This document shows positions 29,495 through 39,028 of a stretch of DNA of 58,746 nt, piece after piece (position 1 is the first letter of the stretch; each line of letters starts with the position of its first letter). Origin of the DNA: Ignavibacteria bacterium (GTDB taxonomy: Bacteria > Bacteroidota > Ignavibacteria > Tepidaquicellales > Tepidaquicellaceae); assembly GCA_016716125.1 (NCBI GenBank), contig JADJWZ010000017.1:1-58746 (forward strand), read 5' to 3'. The position numbers and the translations under genes are program-made. Below the pieces are notes generated by a model. That model had not been told where the DNA came from. It saw nothing but the letters and a program-made list of their open reading frames with translations, and did no database searches.

Positions 29495-30153
29495 AGTATA
29501 ATTTTATCAGGTTTAAACATAACAAACTCAGCCATTCAGAAAGTCTGAGCAGAGGAAAAGAATTTTATGAATTAATGAACAGAAGAAGAAGCATAAGACA
29601 TTTTTCACCTGAAACATTTGACATATCACTCTTCGAACTTGCAGTAAAGACAGCAGGAACAGCTCCGTCCGGCGCTAATAAACAGCCGTGGAAATTCATT
29701 ATAGTAGAATCACCTGACATAAAAAGAGAAATAAGAATAGCCGCTGAAAAGGAAGAAAAGGAAAGTTATGAACGAAGAATGCCGGAATCCTGGCTCGGAG
29801 ACCTTGCGCCTCTCGGAACTGACTGGCATAAAGAATTTCTTGAAATTGCTCCTTACCTTATAGTTGTATTCAAAATAGATTATCTGAAAACAGATAAAGA
29901 AATTAAAAAGCATTATTATGTTAATGAATCTGTCGGAATTGCAACAGGTATCCTGCTTGCTTCACTTCAGAATATGGGACTTGTAACTCTAACACATACG
30001 CCTTCCCCTATGAACTTTCTCCAAAAGATCCTAGACCGTCCTTCAAATGAAAAGCCGTATCTTTTGATCCCGGTCGGGTATCCGGCTGATAATGCAGAAG
30101 TTCCGGATATTTCCAGGAAAGATCTCACTGAAATTTATGAGCTATTGAAATAA
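29491..30153 (+). CDS. Nitroreductase-family flavoprotein (iodotyrosine deiodinase-like)
   Basis: FMN-dependent oxidoreductase fold. The 220-residue product has the FMN phosphate-binding RRSIRHF (residues ~32-38), the APSGANKQPWKFIIV motif (~58-72), and SVGIATGILLASLQNMGLVTLTHTPSP, whose HTPSP segment is typical of the IYD/deiodinase-like branch. A bacterial physiological substrate is not known for this branch, and dehalogenation is only a family possibility. It overlaps the acetyltransferase by 4 bases. Confidence 0.87.
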   Translation: MKYNFIRFKHNKLSHSESLSRGKEFYELMNRRRSIRHFSPETFDISLFELAVKTAGTAPSGANKQPWKFIIVESPDIKREIRIAAEKEEKESYERRMPESWLGDLAPLGTDWHKEFLEIAPYLIVVFKIDYLKTDKEIKKHYYVNESVGIATGILLASLQNMGLVTLTHTPSPMNFLQKILDRPSNEKPYLLIPVGYPADNAEVPDISRKDLTEIYELLK

Positions 30154-30284
30154 AGAACCTATGTATCGCTTTATAATGTTGCCTTAACTTCTTTTAATAT
30201 TGACACTTATAGCCCGTTAGTTAAATTACAGTATCGTTATGATGAAATCTTCAGATTCCATAAGTATTCTTTCTGAGAAATAAA

Positions 30285-30307
30285 AAACCCGGAAGTAATC
30301 CGGGTTT
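30285..30307. terminator. Bidirectional intrinsic terminator
   Basis: AAACCCGG and CCGGGTTT form a perfect 8-base stem with a 7-base loop (AAGTAAT), with A-rich and T-containing flanks. It sits between the convergent nitroreductase and thioredoxin-like genes, so it can end both. Confidence 0.85.
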
Positions 30308-30331
30308 AGATTGCGAATATTTTTAATGAAG

Positions 30332-30823
30332 TTAATTTTTTAAATAGATATCAACTTCTTTTTTGAATTCATCATAATCATGTTTGCCTACCATTGATTT
30401 CCTTAGTTTACCGGTTTTGTCATAAATAAAAGTCCCGGGGATACCGCCTTCCCAGTTTTTATCAACATAATTAAGAAGTTCTTCATCTTTATTGAAATTA
30501 TTATAGTATGTATCGAAATCAACACCGCTTTTTTTTAGGAATGTTACGATCTCATCTTTGAAATCCTCACCAAAATCAAGCGAGACAAATATTAATTTGA
30601 AATCCTTATCCTTGTAGTTTTTATGCAGCTTCATTAGATCCGGAAATTCTTCCACACACGGTTTACACCATGTAGCCCAGTAATTAAAGAGCAATACCTT
30701 ATCTTTATTTTCACTAATAAGTTTATCCAAAGTATTTTTATCAGCCGGGATAAGTTCCTGAGAATTTCCTGCAGACTGAAAACCAAATGATACTGTTATA
30801 AATAATGCTAATATTAATTTCAT
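30332..30823 (-). CDS. TlpA-like periplasmic thioredoxin-fold protein
   Basis: The 163-residue product has a short signal peptide (LILALFITVSFGFQSAG) and the active site WATWCKPCVEEFPDL (CKPC, residues ~50-53 region). The rest matches the TlpA/ResA branch (KDFKLIFVSLDFGED, and GGIPGTFIYDKTGK with the cis-Pro). It is expected to act as a thiol-disulfide reductase outside the cytoplasm. It follows a second redoxin-like gene by 33 bases on the minus strand, so the two form a small operon. Confidence 0.9.
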   Translation of the reverse strand: MKLILALFITVSFGFQSAGNSQELIPADKNTLDKLISENKDKVLLFNYWATWCKPCVEEFPDLMKLHKNYKDKDFKLIFVSLDFGEDFKDEIVTFLKKSGVDFDTYYNNFNKDEELLNYVDKNWEGGIPGTFIYDKTGKLRKSMVGKHDYDEFKKEVDIYLKN

Positions 30824-30856
30824 GATTACTATTTAGTTAAATTATTTTCCTTTTAA

Positions 30857-31444
30857 TTATCTTTTAATCGTGCAGCCAAAAGCTTTTGTATTTGTAACGG
30901 CAACTTCTTTTCCGGAATTAAGATCATTCAGAGCGTTTTGCAGATCGTTAACGGAAACTTTATCTGCATCCTTATCATCATCGATTCTGCCGTGATAGAC
31001 GAGCGACATGTCGCTGTTTCTTACAACAAAAACTTCAGGTGTTCTCTCTGCTCCGAATAAATCAGCTACAACGTTGTTGTTATCTTTTAAAACAGGAAAG
31101 GTATAACCGTGATCTGCAGAATGTGTCTTTATTTCATCTACAGGCTCTGTTTTATTTGAATTGATTCCCCAGATGGTGACTCCGTTACTGCCGAATTCCT
31201 TTACAAGATTGTTTAATCTTTCGGAATATGGCTGAACGAAAGGACATTGTGTGGATAGGAAAATCAGGACTGTGTAATTTGCGCCTGAATTGCTGAGAGT
31301 GTATTGTGTATCGTCGTAATTAATAATTGTGAAATCTGATACTTTTTCACCGACTGAAAATCCGTCTGAATTATTAGCTGCAAAACTGTTTACTGAAAAT
31401 ATTAAAGCAAATACTAAAGTTAAAATAAGATTCAACTTTTTCAT
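30857..31444 (-). CDS. Secreted redoxin (AhpC/TSA-like thioredoxin-fold protein)
   Basis: The 195-residue product has a good signal peptide (LILTLVFALIFSVNSFAA) and a peroxiredoxin-like fold (GEKVSDFTIINYDDTQYTLS, then FLSTQCPFVQPYSERLNNLV). The single Cys in TQCPFVQPYSE is characteristic of the redoxin subgroup often annotated as thioredoxin-family proteins. A second Cys lies near the end (KAFGCTIKR) and could resolve it. A Shine-Dalgarno (AAGGAGG) lies before the start. It precedes the TlpA-like gene. The exact reaction is not determined by sequence. Confidence 0.86.
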   Translation of the reverse strand: MKKLNLILTLVFALIFSVNSFAANNSDGFSVGEKVSDFTIINYDDTQYTLSNSGANYTVLIFLSTQCPFVQPYSERLNNLVKEFGSNGVTIWGINSNKTEPVDEIKTHSADHGYTFPVLKDNNNVVADLFGAERTPEVFVVRNSDMSLVYHGRIDDDKDADKVSVNDLQNALNDLNSGKEVAVTNTKAFGCTIKR

Positions 31445-31688
31445 TAAAACCTCCTTGTTATGTTTGATTTTGTAAAAATTTGTTATGATTAGGCTAACTA
31501 AACTGTTTCTGAAATAGTTTCTTAATATACCATTAATATTATAATTTTTAAATAATTGAATAAGGACATCTTAAAAGCTGTCGCTTTAGAATAATTAGAA
31601 TACTAAACTTTAAAAGATTATATACTTGCAATTAAATCCTATTGAAATTAATTTGCTAAAACTTTTTTAAATCAAATAAATTATTCAA

Positions 31689-33854
31689 ATGAAAAAACTT
31701 ATTACAGGTTTTTTTGCAGTAATATTCATTTTCTCAATTCAGTTCAATAATGTTTATTCTCAGGGCTTTAACAGTATAGTTTCACCTGACGGAATTCATG
31801 TTATTGCTGTGGGAGATGACGGTCTGGTATTCAGATCTATAAATTCCGGAAATTCATGGTCAAGCTATATCATAAATTCAGATGATCTCAGCAGCGTATC
31901 TTCTGCAGGAAATGATGTATGGATCGCAGGACAATCCGGAAATGTTTACAAAACAGGTAAAACCAATTCCGCTATTTCTACTTACAATACGGGTTCATCT
32001 GAAAATATAAACTCAGTTGATTTTATTGATACTGAAACAGGTTATCTCTGCGGAGATAATGGAATTGTGTATAAATCTGTAGACGGAGGCGTAACCTGGT
32101 CAGTTAAAAATACCGGGATCGCAAACGTAAATCTTAATTCAATTTCATTCATTGACGAACTCAAAGGAATAGCGGTCGGAGATCAGGGACAGGCATTTAC
32201 AACTGTCGACGGGGGAACTACATGGATGACGGAGTCAATGGGAACAATAAAAAATTTACTTAAAGCAAAATATTTCACAGACGGTGTTGTTATAACCGGC
32301 GAATACGGAGTTATTATTTCAAAAGAAAACGGCGGCGTTTGGAGTAATATTGTAACCCGTACAAATTCCGATATCAGAGGCATCACAGGCGCAGGAGTTA
32401 ACGATGCTGCAGTCTGCGGTGGAGGAGGTTTTATCAGAAATAATAAAAACGGAAGCGCTAATTATTTTAACTTTGAGATAAATCCTATGATGGCCAATCT
32501 TACTGATATTTTTTATTATGACAATTTAAATGGATTTGCCGTGAGCAGTCTTAATAAAGTTATTATCAGAACTACCAACGGCGGCGTTTCATGGGACCTT
32601 CCTTCAGGAACAACCGTATCTCAGACTTGGTCACAGAAATCACCCAGCAGCAGCGGTATAGGAAATACTCTTTACATGCATCCTACAGACAGAAATTCAA
32701 CTTTCGTTGTGTATGGAAATAAAGTATATGTGAGCAGGGATAAAGGCGATACATGGAATCAGATAGCAACCATTAGTATTGGCACAAGAGCTCATTCATT
32801 TTATGTAAGTCCGGTTGATACGAATATCTGGATGTCTGCAATGCAGAGTTCTCCGGACAAAGTTGTAAGATCAACTGATTACGGTCAGACATGGAATACT
32901 ATTTTATCTATGGATTTTACAACCTATGGTCAGCCTCTTGAAATGGATCAGAATGATCCAACTAATTATTATTTCGTGCCTTCAAATTCTCAGGGTTCAG
33001 GTCTGTACAGGTCCACTGATAACGGAGCTTCCTTTAATATTGTCGCTCCTTATAATAACTCAGCAATAGGCTCTCCCTGCGACATTATTGTAATGTGGGA
33101 TAATTCAGATGTTCTTTTCATCGGTGACGACGGCGCTGATATATATAAGACTACAAACAGAGGCGTAAACTGGTATCTTGTAAAACCGGGTTCATCTTCT
33201 GAAATTCCTTCAATGTGCAATTCAGTATTCGATCAGAATATTTGTTACGCTACATCATGGAGCAGTTCACAGGTCTTCAGAACTGTAAACAGGGGAGAAA
33301 CCTGGAACATTACTTCAAATAACTCCGGCAGCGGCTGGGGCTCTGATCTTTGCAGAGAAGATCCGACAGTTGTATTAACCGGTAATTACGGTTCACAGTC
33401 ATATCTTACTACAAACGGCGGCGCAAACTTCTTTAATGTTAACTCAGGTCTTTCAGGCGCCGGCGCCGGAATACTGGTACCGGACAGAAGTTATCTCCTT
33501 AATATGCAGACAGGAAGTCTTTATAAAATGGTTATCACTTACAGTGTGATTACAAACGTTAATGAAAATACAGCTTCGACTCTGATCCCTGAAAAGTTTG
33601 AACTGTATCAGAATTATCCGAATCCTTTTAATCCTGTTACCAATATTAAATTTTCTTTACCGGACAACGGAAATGTATCTTTGAAAATATTTGATAAATT
33701 AGGCAAGGAAGTTGAGAATCTTGCTGAAGGTTTTAGAAATGCAGGTACGTATGAAATTAATTTTGATGCATCAAATTTATCTTCCGGAGTTTACTTCTAT
33801 AAAATTGTTACAAACAATTTTATTTCAACAAAGAAAATGGTTCTGGTAAAATAA
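31689..33854 (+). CDS. Large BNR/YCF48-like beta-propeller protein with T9SS sorting domain
   Basis: The 721-residue product has a signal peptide (ITGFFAVIFIFSIQFNNVYSQ), followed by two propeller-type regions. Repeats such as TGYLCGDNGIVYKSVDGGVT, GIAVGDQGQAFTTVDGG and DNSDVLFIGDDGADIYKTTN match YCF48/sortilin-like Asp-box blades. The sorting domain begins at ~640 (YQNYPNPFNPVTNIKFSLP) and ends KKMVLVK. The 244-base upstream gap is AT-rich and separates it from the divergent redoxin gene. It is likely a surface or extracellular protein, and its ligand is unknown. Confidence 0.88.
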   Translation: MKKLITGFFAVIFIFSIQFNNVYSQGFNSIVSPDGIHVIAVGDDGLVFRSINSGNSWSSYIINSDDLSSVSSAGNDVWIAGQSGNVYKTGKTNSAISTYNTGSSENINSVDFIDTETGYLCGDNGIVYKSVDGGVTWSVKNTGIANVNLNSISFIDELKGIAVGDQGQAFTTVDGGTTWMTESMGTIKNLLKAKYFTDGVVITGEYGVIISKENGGVWSNIVTRTNSDIRGITGAGVNDAAVCGGGGFIRNNKNGSANYFNFEINPMMANLTDIFYYDNLNGFAVSSLNKVIIRTTNGGVSWDLPSGTTVSQTWSQKSPSSSGIGNTLYMHPTDRNSTFVVYGNKVYVSRDKGDTWNQIATISIGTRAHSFYVSPVDTNIWMSAMQSSPDKVVRSTDYGQTWNTILSMDFTTYGQPLEMDQNDPTNYYFVPSNSQGSGLYRSTDNGASFNIVAPYNNSAIGSPCDIIVMWDNSDVLFIGDDGADIYKTTNRGVNWYLVKPGSSSEIPSMCNSVFDQNICYATSWSSSQVFRTVNRGETWNITSNNSGSGWGSDLCREDPTVVLTGNYGSQSYLTTNGGANFFNVNSGLSGAGAGILVPDRSYLLNMQTGSLYKMVITYSVITNVNENTASTLIPEKFELYQNYPNPFNPVTNIKFSLPDNGNVSLKIFDKLGKEVENLAEGFRNAGTYEINFDASNLSSGVYFYKIVTNNFISTKKMVLVK

Positions 33855-34316
33855 ATATTCAGAGCAAATTTATTCAGCCGGCAGTATTTGTTTACTTACA
33901 GATGATTTAATTTATAAGAAAACTTCCAATTCATTTATTTCCATTCTCATAACTTTATTATTAATATTAATAATAAATGCCAAAGTTTCCGTCAGAGATA
34001 TTTATTGTTCAATGTGAAAATCAAAACCGGCATTGTGACATTATAATTTAAAATTTAAACGTATTTGCATTTTTTTATTTTCTATAAGCAACTGTCAGTT
34101 TTATTTGAAGGTGAAAACCGCAATTATTTTTCTTTGTAATCCGGATATCAGGATCCTATATTTGTAAAGTTATTTTAACCGAATAATAACCTGTGAAAGA
34201 TTTTTAAAAAATTTTTTATCAGATAAAAATTTATATTGATCTCTTTCTCAAAGAAATTCTTTTATGTCAGGTTATTATTCTTTTTAAAAAATTTTCGAAA
34301 AGGAGATTTAAACAAA
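33855..34316. other. 460-base AT-rich gap
   Basis: No coding frame of convincing character is present. The short stretch 34236-34316 is in frame with the next gene but lies before a good Shine-Dalgarno (AAAAGGAG at about 34298) and is taken as leader. No repeat or hairpin terminator stands out. Confidence 0.5.
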
Positions 34317-36455
34317 ATGTTACACAAAACTTTATTCGCAGTAATATTAATTTCTGTCTTACTGCTAAATAATATTGGACCGGTTAGTTTAACCGCTCAG
34401 AGCTTTTCCCCCAATAACAAAATTCCTGTCACAAATAAAACTCTTACAGTCAGTAACGTGAATAATAATTTTTCACAGACACCTGTAATAAATTATTCCG
34501 AAAAAGAACTTAAGTTAATTGAAGAAATAGAAAAGATTAAAACTTCAGAGAATTTTATTAACGGGGGTGAAAGTATTTTAAAAATTCAGACAGAAATCGA
34601 AAGCATGAACGGAAGTACATTTACAAATAAAAATCCAGAACCATTCGGTACTTTAATTCCTGCATCACAGCTTAACGGTCGGGAGACAGATAATCTTGTC
34701 AGCACTTCCATAGTTAATCCTAACAATGTTCCGGTTGCAAAAGCATTCCAGATAGAACAAAGAGGTCCGACTGCAGGTACACAGTGGCTTGCGATCGGTT
34801 ATGCAAATGGTGACACAGGATTTTTTGCTTTACCTGATACGCTTGCAATATTTAATTCCACCAATCACGGCGTTACTTTTAATCTTTATGCTATGATAGC
34901 TTTCAGCGATAATAATAAATTTACTTTTGATGATATGGATATGGAGATAATTGAAAACAGTTCAGGTGAAAAATATATTCATGTGGTTTTCGGATATCAG
35001 ACAAACGGAGGATACGGGCAAAGACTGATCGGTTACACTGTGATCAGGACACCAACTTTAGGTTATGCCGGAAGTACATTGATCTTTCCCGGATATAATT
35101 CTACAAGCCAGTATTTTCAGGCGCGCATTACATCTGATAATGCGAGATTTCTGGCTAATCCATATATCACGATCGCAATATCGCAGGATTCCATCGCAAA
35201 TAATCAGAGCAACATACTTACGAAAATGTGTAAAATACTTAGTCCCTATACTTTAACACCGGCTGTTACTTATCTTCCGCAAAGTATATACACTTCCGTT
35301 CCCGGATCAAACGGATATGCAGTTATGACTGATGTGGCGAATTACCACAATTCTAATGACTCACTGATTTTTGTTCTGAGCAATTATCCCGGATATGAGA
35401 CAACAGCATATATATATAAAGCTGCAAGCAATACTATCGCATATCCTGTTTCTGCCGCCGTATATTCTTTTGACGGAGATAATATGGAATATGCAAGGAT
35501 AGCTGCATCAGGCGGTACAAATCAAACGCAGATAATGATAACTGTTTCGGTTGATTATTTTAATACCGGTGATTTTGATCTGTGGACTATAAAAACTTCG
35601 GACGCATCATATTGGTATGCCTCATCAATTGATTACTTTGGTGCATACAGTTCAAGATATGGTGATATTATTGGCAAACGAAATGTGAACGGCAGTTTTA
35701 ATATTGCTTACAAGAATTTGTATTTTAATATGGAGAATGTCGGTTATGCATCCGTTACCAATAATCAGGTCTCGGAATTTATTCTCAATGTAAATACAAA
35801 CTTTGCAAACTCCTACTGCTCGCCTAAACCTGCATACAGATATGTTCAGAATGACAGTTGTCAGATCATATGGTCTGACTTTTACAGTACATATTCCACT
35901 CACGGCTGCGAGGCTACATACGTATTTATAAAAGCTGCTGTAGAAGGTTATTATAATGACGGTACGGATGAACACAGTCAGTATTTGCCAATGTATGCTG
36001 AGCTCAGGGATCAGAATCCTCCTTACAATATTATTGATACAGGTCTTGCTTATCTTGACTATCAGGATTTGAGTAATGTGTTTACCTTTCCTGATGCGCC
36101 TACAGGTAATTTTTATATTGCATTAAAATATTATAATACTATCGAAACATGGAGCTCTGTACCTGTCAGCATTAGTGAAATTCCCGTCACTTATGATTTT
36201 ACGGATATTCAGTCTAAAGCTTATGGAGATAATATGGTATTAAAAGGTTCGAAGTGGTGTATATACAGCGGTGATGTAACGCAGGACGGTATTATTGATA
36301 TTAATGATATGGAATTAGTAGACAATGACGTATATAATTTTATAACGGGGTTTTCATATCTGACTGATCTTAACGGAGACAATCTTGTTGATATTACTGA
36401 TTTTGGAATTACTGATAATAACGCGTTAAACTTTGTATCTGCTGTGACTCCGTAA
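34317..36455 (+). CDS. Secreted protein of unknown function with dockerin-like C-terminus
   Basis: I place the start at ATG 34317, after an AAAAGGAG ribosome site, because it opens a clean signal peptide (LFAVILISVLLLNNIGPVS). The product is ~712 residues. The body is beta-rich with no recognised family; it reads like a propeller or exo-alpha-sialidase-like fold (QWLAIGYANGDTGFFALPD). The last ~65 residues have two dockerin-type calcium loops (DVTQDGIIDIND and DLNGDNLVDITD). There is no T9SS sorting domain. Like the 22-kb protein, it may rely on a partner for surface attachment. A UUCG-loop terminator follows. Confidence 0.78.
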   Translation: MLHKTLFAVILISVLLLNNIGPVSLTAQSFSPNNKIPVTNKTLTVSNVNNNFSQTPVINYSEKELKLIEEIEKIKTSENFINGGESILKIQTEIESMNGSTFTNKNPEPFGTLIPASQLNGRETDNLVSTSIVNPNNVPVAKAFQIEQRGPTAGTQWLAIGYANGDTGFFALPDTLAIFNSTNHGVTFNLYAMIAFSDNNKFTFDDMDMEIIENSSGEKYIHVVFGYQTNGGYGQRLIGYTVIRTPTLGYAGSTLIFPGYNSTSQYFQARITSDNARFLANPYITIAISQDSIANNQSNILTKMCKILSPYTLTPAVTYLPQSIYTSVPGSNGYAVMTDVANYHNSNDSLIFVLSNYPGYETTAYIYKAASNTIAYPVSAAVYSFDGDNMEYARIAASGGTNQTQIMITVSVDYFNTGDFDLWTIKTSDASYWYASSIDYFGAYSSRYGDIIGKRNVNGSFNIAYKNLYFNMENVGYASVTNNQVSEFILNVNTNFANSYCSPKPAYRYVQNDSCQIIWSDFYSTYSTHGCEATYVFIKAAVEGYYNDGTDEHSQYLPMYAELRDQNPPYNIIDTGLAYLDYQDLSNVFTFPDAPTGNFYIALKYYNTIETWSSVPVSISEIPVTYDFTDIQSKAYGDNMVLKGSKWCIYSGDVTQDGIIDINDMELVDNDVYNFITGFSYLTDLNGDNLVDITDFGITDNNALNFVSAVTP

Positions 36456-36493
36456 TATTCTTTTTAAAATTTCCTTCCGGTATTTATTTAAAG

Positions 36494-36518
36494 CGGAGTA
36501 ATTCGTTACTCCGTTTTG
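36494..36518 (+). terminator. Rho-independent terminator with UUCG loop
   Basis: An 8-base perfect stem, CGGAGTAA and TTACTCCG, closes a TTCG tetraloop and is followed by TTTT. The remaining ~270 bases to the next gene are AT-rich with nothing recognisable. Confidence 0.88.
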
Positions 36519-36790
36519 AATACCTCTTCTTACATTAGATCCTTATATCCGCAAATCGTTTCTCAGTATTAAAATTTTATTTTCATACCTTTATAAAACA
36601 ATATAAACTTTAAGATAAAAAAAGTATCTTAAGTCAAAATATGATTAGCGTGAACAGCATACCTAACCGATTATCTTATCACAATTTTAAAATTAAAATT
36701 AAAAATAACTTTATTGAATAATTTCTATTACAGTAACAATTTTTATTGCTCAGGTATTTTTCTCATTATTTTATATTAATATCAGATTTT

Positions 36791-37504
36791 ATGTATAAAA
36801 ATCTTATAAGAAGATGTAAAATAATGATAATTGCTGCTGTATTCTTTGTCCTCCTGACAGGTATAGCTATGCTTGCGTTTCCGGGCGGTAATCTTATAGA
36901 CGGCACTTCCGTTCATTACAATTTCTTTTTAAATACACTCAGTGACCTTGGAAATTCAATTACAATTTCAGGCAAAACAAATACTGTTGCAAAGATCATG
37001 TTCATAACCGCTTTCGGCGGATTCGGACTGGTAATGATTTATTTTTCTAATATTTGGTGGGCAATGGGAACTGATGTTCTTGATAAAAAATTTGCCGGTT
37101 ATACAAGTAAACTTTGTATGATCATCAGCGGGCTTGCCTTTATCGGGATAGCATTCACGCCGCTCAGTTCATTTTTTGATCAGCATATGTTTTATCTCGG
37201 AATTGCATTTCTCGCATATTCTCTCTGGATAATATTTATTCTGATACTTCAGTTAAGTAATGAAAAACTCCGGAAGTTAGTACTGTTTAACATTATTAAT
37301 CTTGTGATAATGCTTTATTATATTTTTGTGATTTATAATTTTGAAAAGCCGGATGTAGAGGATGAGTTCGAATTTTACGCTGTCTCACAGATGGTAGCAG
37401 TTATGTCAATAATTGTGAACCTGTTTTATCAGTCCATCGGAATAATGCACTATCTTAAAACTTCAGACTTCAGAAGAAGCGGGTTTAAGAATTTTTATGT
37501 GTGA
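36791..37504 (+). CDS. DUF998-like integral membrane protein
   Basis: I choose ATG 36791 (MYKNLIRRCKIMIIAAVFF) over an in-frame start 45 bases upstream, since the membrane domain begins here. The ~237-residue product has about six hydrophobic helices. After the first it reads DGTSVHYNFFLNTLSDLGNS, close to the pattern of DUF998-type proteins. No catalytic residues are known for the family, so the function is unknown. It stands alone, convergent with the glutaredoxin gene. Confidence 0.7.
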   Translation: MYKNLIRRCKIMIIAAVFFVLLTGIAMLAFPGGNLIDGTSVHYNFFLNTLSDLGNSITISGKTNTVAKIMFITAFGGFGLVMIYFSNIWWAMGTDVLDKKFAGYTSKLCMIISGLAFIGIAFTPLSSFFDQHMFYLGIAFLAYSLWIIFILILQLSNEKLRKLVLFNIINLVIMLYYIFVIYNFEKPDVEDEFEFYAVSQMVAVMSIIVNLFYQSIGIMHYLKTSDFRRSGFKNFYV

Positions 37505-37540
37505 TTGTTTTAAAGGAAGAAAAACTATTGAAATGATTTC

Positions 37541-37804
37541 CTAACGAAGATTACTTTCCTGCCATGATATACTGATTAATTTCTTTTTCAGAATATCTTT
37601 GTCAACACTATACTTTGCAAACATTTTTTTACCGACCATAAGAACAGGGATCTTTAATTTATATTTTAAAAGATCTTTTCCTGATTCAATATCTGTTACC
37701 TTCAGTTCTGAATCATTATTTAATTCATTCAAACATTCCCTTACGGTTTTGATCATAACTTCACACAGGTGACAATTCCGCTTTGTAAAAATTTCTATTT
37801 CCAA
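37541..37804 (-). CDS. Glutaredoxin-like (DUF836/YruB-type) thiol protein
   Basis: The 87-residue product has a thioredoxin-fold N-terminus with a CxxC redox motif (FTKRNCHLCEVMI, Cys ~11 and ~14) and a cis-Pro region (LKIPVLMVGKKMF). It is cytoplasmic, with no signal. The last residues (SISWQESNLR) are not conserved in pattern. It starts 11 bases after the lgt stop on the same strand, so it is probably co-transcribed with lgt. Confidence 0.83.
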   Translation of the reverse strand: MEIEIFTKRNCHLCEVMIKTVRECLNELNNDSELKVTDIESGKDLLKYKLKIPVLMVGKKMFAKYSVDKDILKKKLISISWQESNLR

Positions 37805-37815
37805 TGTATCTCTGT

Positions 37816-38616
37816 TCAGTTTGCAGTAATAAGTTTTTTCTCCGCGGCAAGTTTGTCGAACAGTAAATAAATTCCTCCGAGTATCATTATCACGGAAATT
37901 ATCTGCGCCTGACTTAATCCGAATGCTACGATAGGATTTAATCTGATGAACTCTACTAAAAGTCTTTCAATGCCGGATAATATCAGAAAGTAAGCAAAGA
38001 TAATTCCCGGTGTTTTGAATTTTGTTCTGTTTCTCCATAAGAATAGAAATATAAAAACTGCAGCAATAGTCTCATATACAGGAGCGGGATGCACAAGCAC
38101 TCCTTCCGCCGTTGGTACTGTACCTTTTGAATAACTGTATCCGAGGAATTCCCAGAATGTTCCGTTTACTTCCGTCCCGTAATCTCCGTCACCGGAAAGG
38201 TGACATCCTATTCTAGCAATTCCGTAACCAATTGCCGCGCTCGGTGACATCATATCAAACATCTTTAAGACGGATATTTTTTTTACTTTGCAGAATATCA
38301 TTACGAATATTATTGCAAAGATCAGTCCTCCGTAAAATGTAAGTCCCGATGCGGAAAAAATAACATCGCTTGTAAAATATGAAGACAGCGGTTCTCCTGT
38401 TCCGAAATTCCATTCTTCAAGAATATAAAAAAACTTTGAGCCGATGATTCCGCCCAGAAGGCAAAGGAAAGTAAGTGTAACACCGTAATTTTCATCCATT
38501 GAGTTTCTCTTAAGCTCTTTGGAAAGCAGCGCGCTTCCCACCAGGAAAGCAAGTCCGAGCATAAGACCGTAACTGTATATTGGTACAGGACCTATTTCAA
38601 ATAATTTAGGATACAT
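37816..38616 (-). CDS. lgt: Prolipoprotein diacylglyceryl transferase
   Basis: Inner-membrane enzyme that attaches diacylglycerol to the lipobox Cys of lipoproteins, such as those encoded at 18.6, 50.1 and 52.0 kb. The 266-residue product has about seven membrane helices, the start PKLFEIGPVPIYSYGLMLGL and the variant signature GYGIARIGCHLSGDGDYGT (residues ~128-146), which keeps the essential Arg but has CHLSGDGD instead of the usual GNFINxE. It also has HPAPVYETI and IERLLVEFIR. Its start overlaps the upstream gene by 11 bases. Confidence 0.9.
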   Translation of the reverse strand: MYPKLFEIGPVPIYSYGLMLGLAFLVGSALLSKELKRNSMDENYGVTLTFLCLLGGIIGSKFFYILEEWNFGTGEPLSSYFTSDVIFSASGLTFYGGLIFAIIFVMIFCKVKKISVLKMFDMMSPSAAIGYGIARIGCHLSGDGDYGTEVNGTFWEFLGYSYSKGTVPTAEGVLVHPAPVYETIAAVFIFLFLWRNRTKFKTPGIIFAYFLILSGIERLLVEFIRLNPIVAFGLSQAQIISVIMILGGIYLLFDKLAAEKKLITAN

Positions 38617-39028
38617 TATATTTATTAGTAAATACTTTCAGAAATTTTTTAGCAGGTTCGTGTGTGATCTTAATTGACTTAGGTGATATTTTAATTGTAA
38701 AAACGGCTTTACCTTTTCCGTATTTTAAAAGTACAAGACTATATTCAACATTTTTAAATTCATAAAACTTATATTGAAAGCTTGCTGTACCTGATTTTGA
38801 AATATCAAGCGAAGGAGCGGAAAGTCCTTCTATATTAAACTTCAGTTCATTCTTTGAAGGATCAATACTTGTCTCCACATTAATTTTATAAAGAAAATAT
38901 TCAAATACTTTTTTTGTTCTGAAATCAAACTGAATAAATTCCTTTTCTTTTGTCTTGTCAAGTTCGCGGCTGATGTAAAGTTCGTATTCGAATTCAAGCT
39001 TGTCAGGTCTGACTTGTTTTGTTCTCAT
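38606..39028 (-). CDS. Hypothetical protein upstream of lgt
   Basis: The 140-residue product is basic, has no signal peptide or membrane segment, and is predicted beta-rich. I recognise no domain. Segments such as KLEFEYELYISRELDKTKEK and YGKGKAVFTIKISPKSIKIT are the clearest. Its stop overlaps the lgt start by 11 bases, and its start abuts the end of hisS, so it is in a minus-strand transcript hisS - this gene - lgt - glutaredoxin. This tight packing supports a real gene. Confidence 0.7.
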   Translation of the reverse strand: MRTKQVRPDKLEFEYELYISRELDKTKEKEFIQFDFRTKKVFEYFLYKINVETSIDPSKNELKFNIEGLSAPSLDISKSGTASFQYKFYEFKNVEYSLVLLKYGKGKAVFTIKISPKSIKITHEPAKKFLKVFTNKYNVS

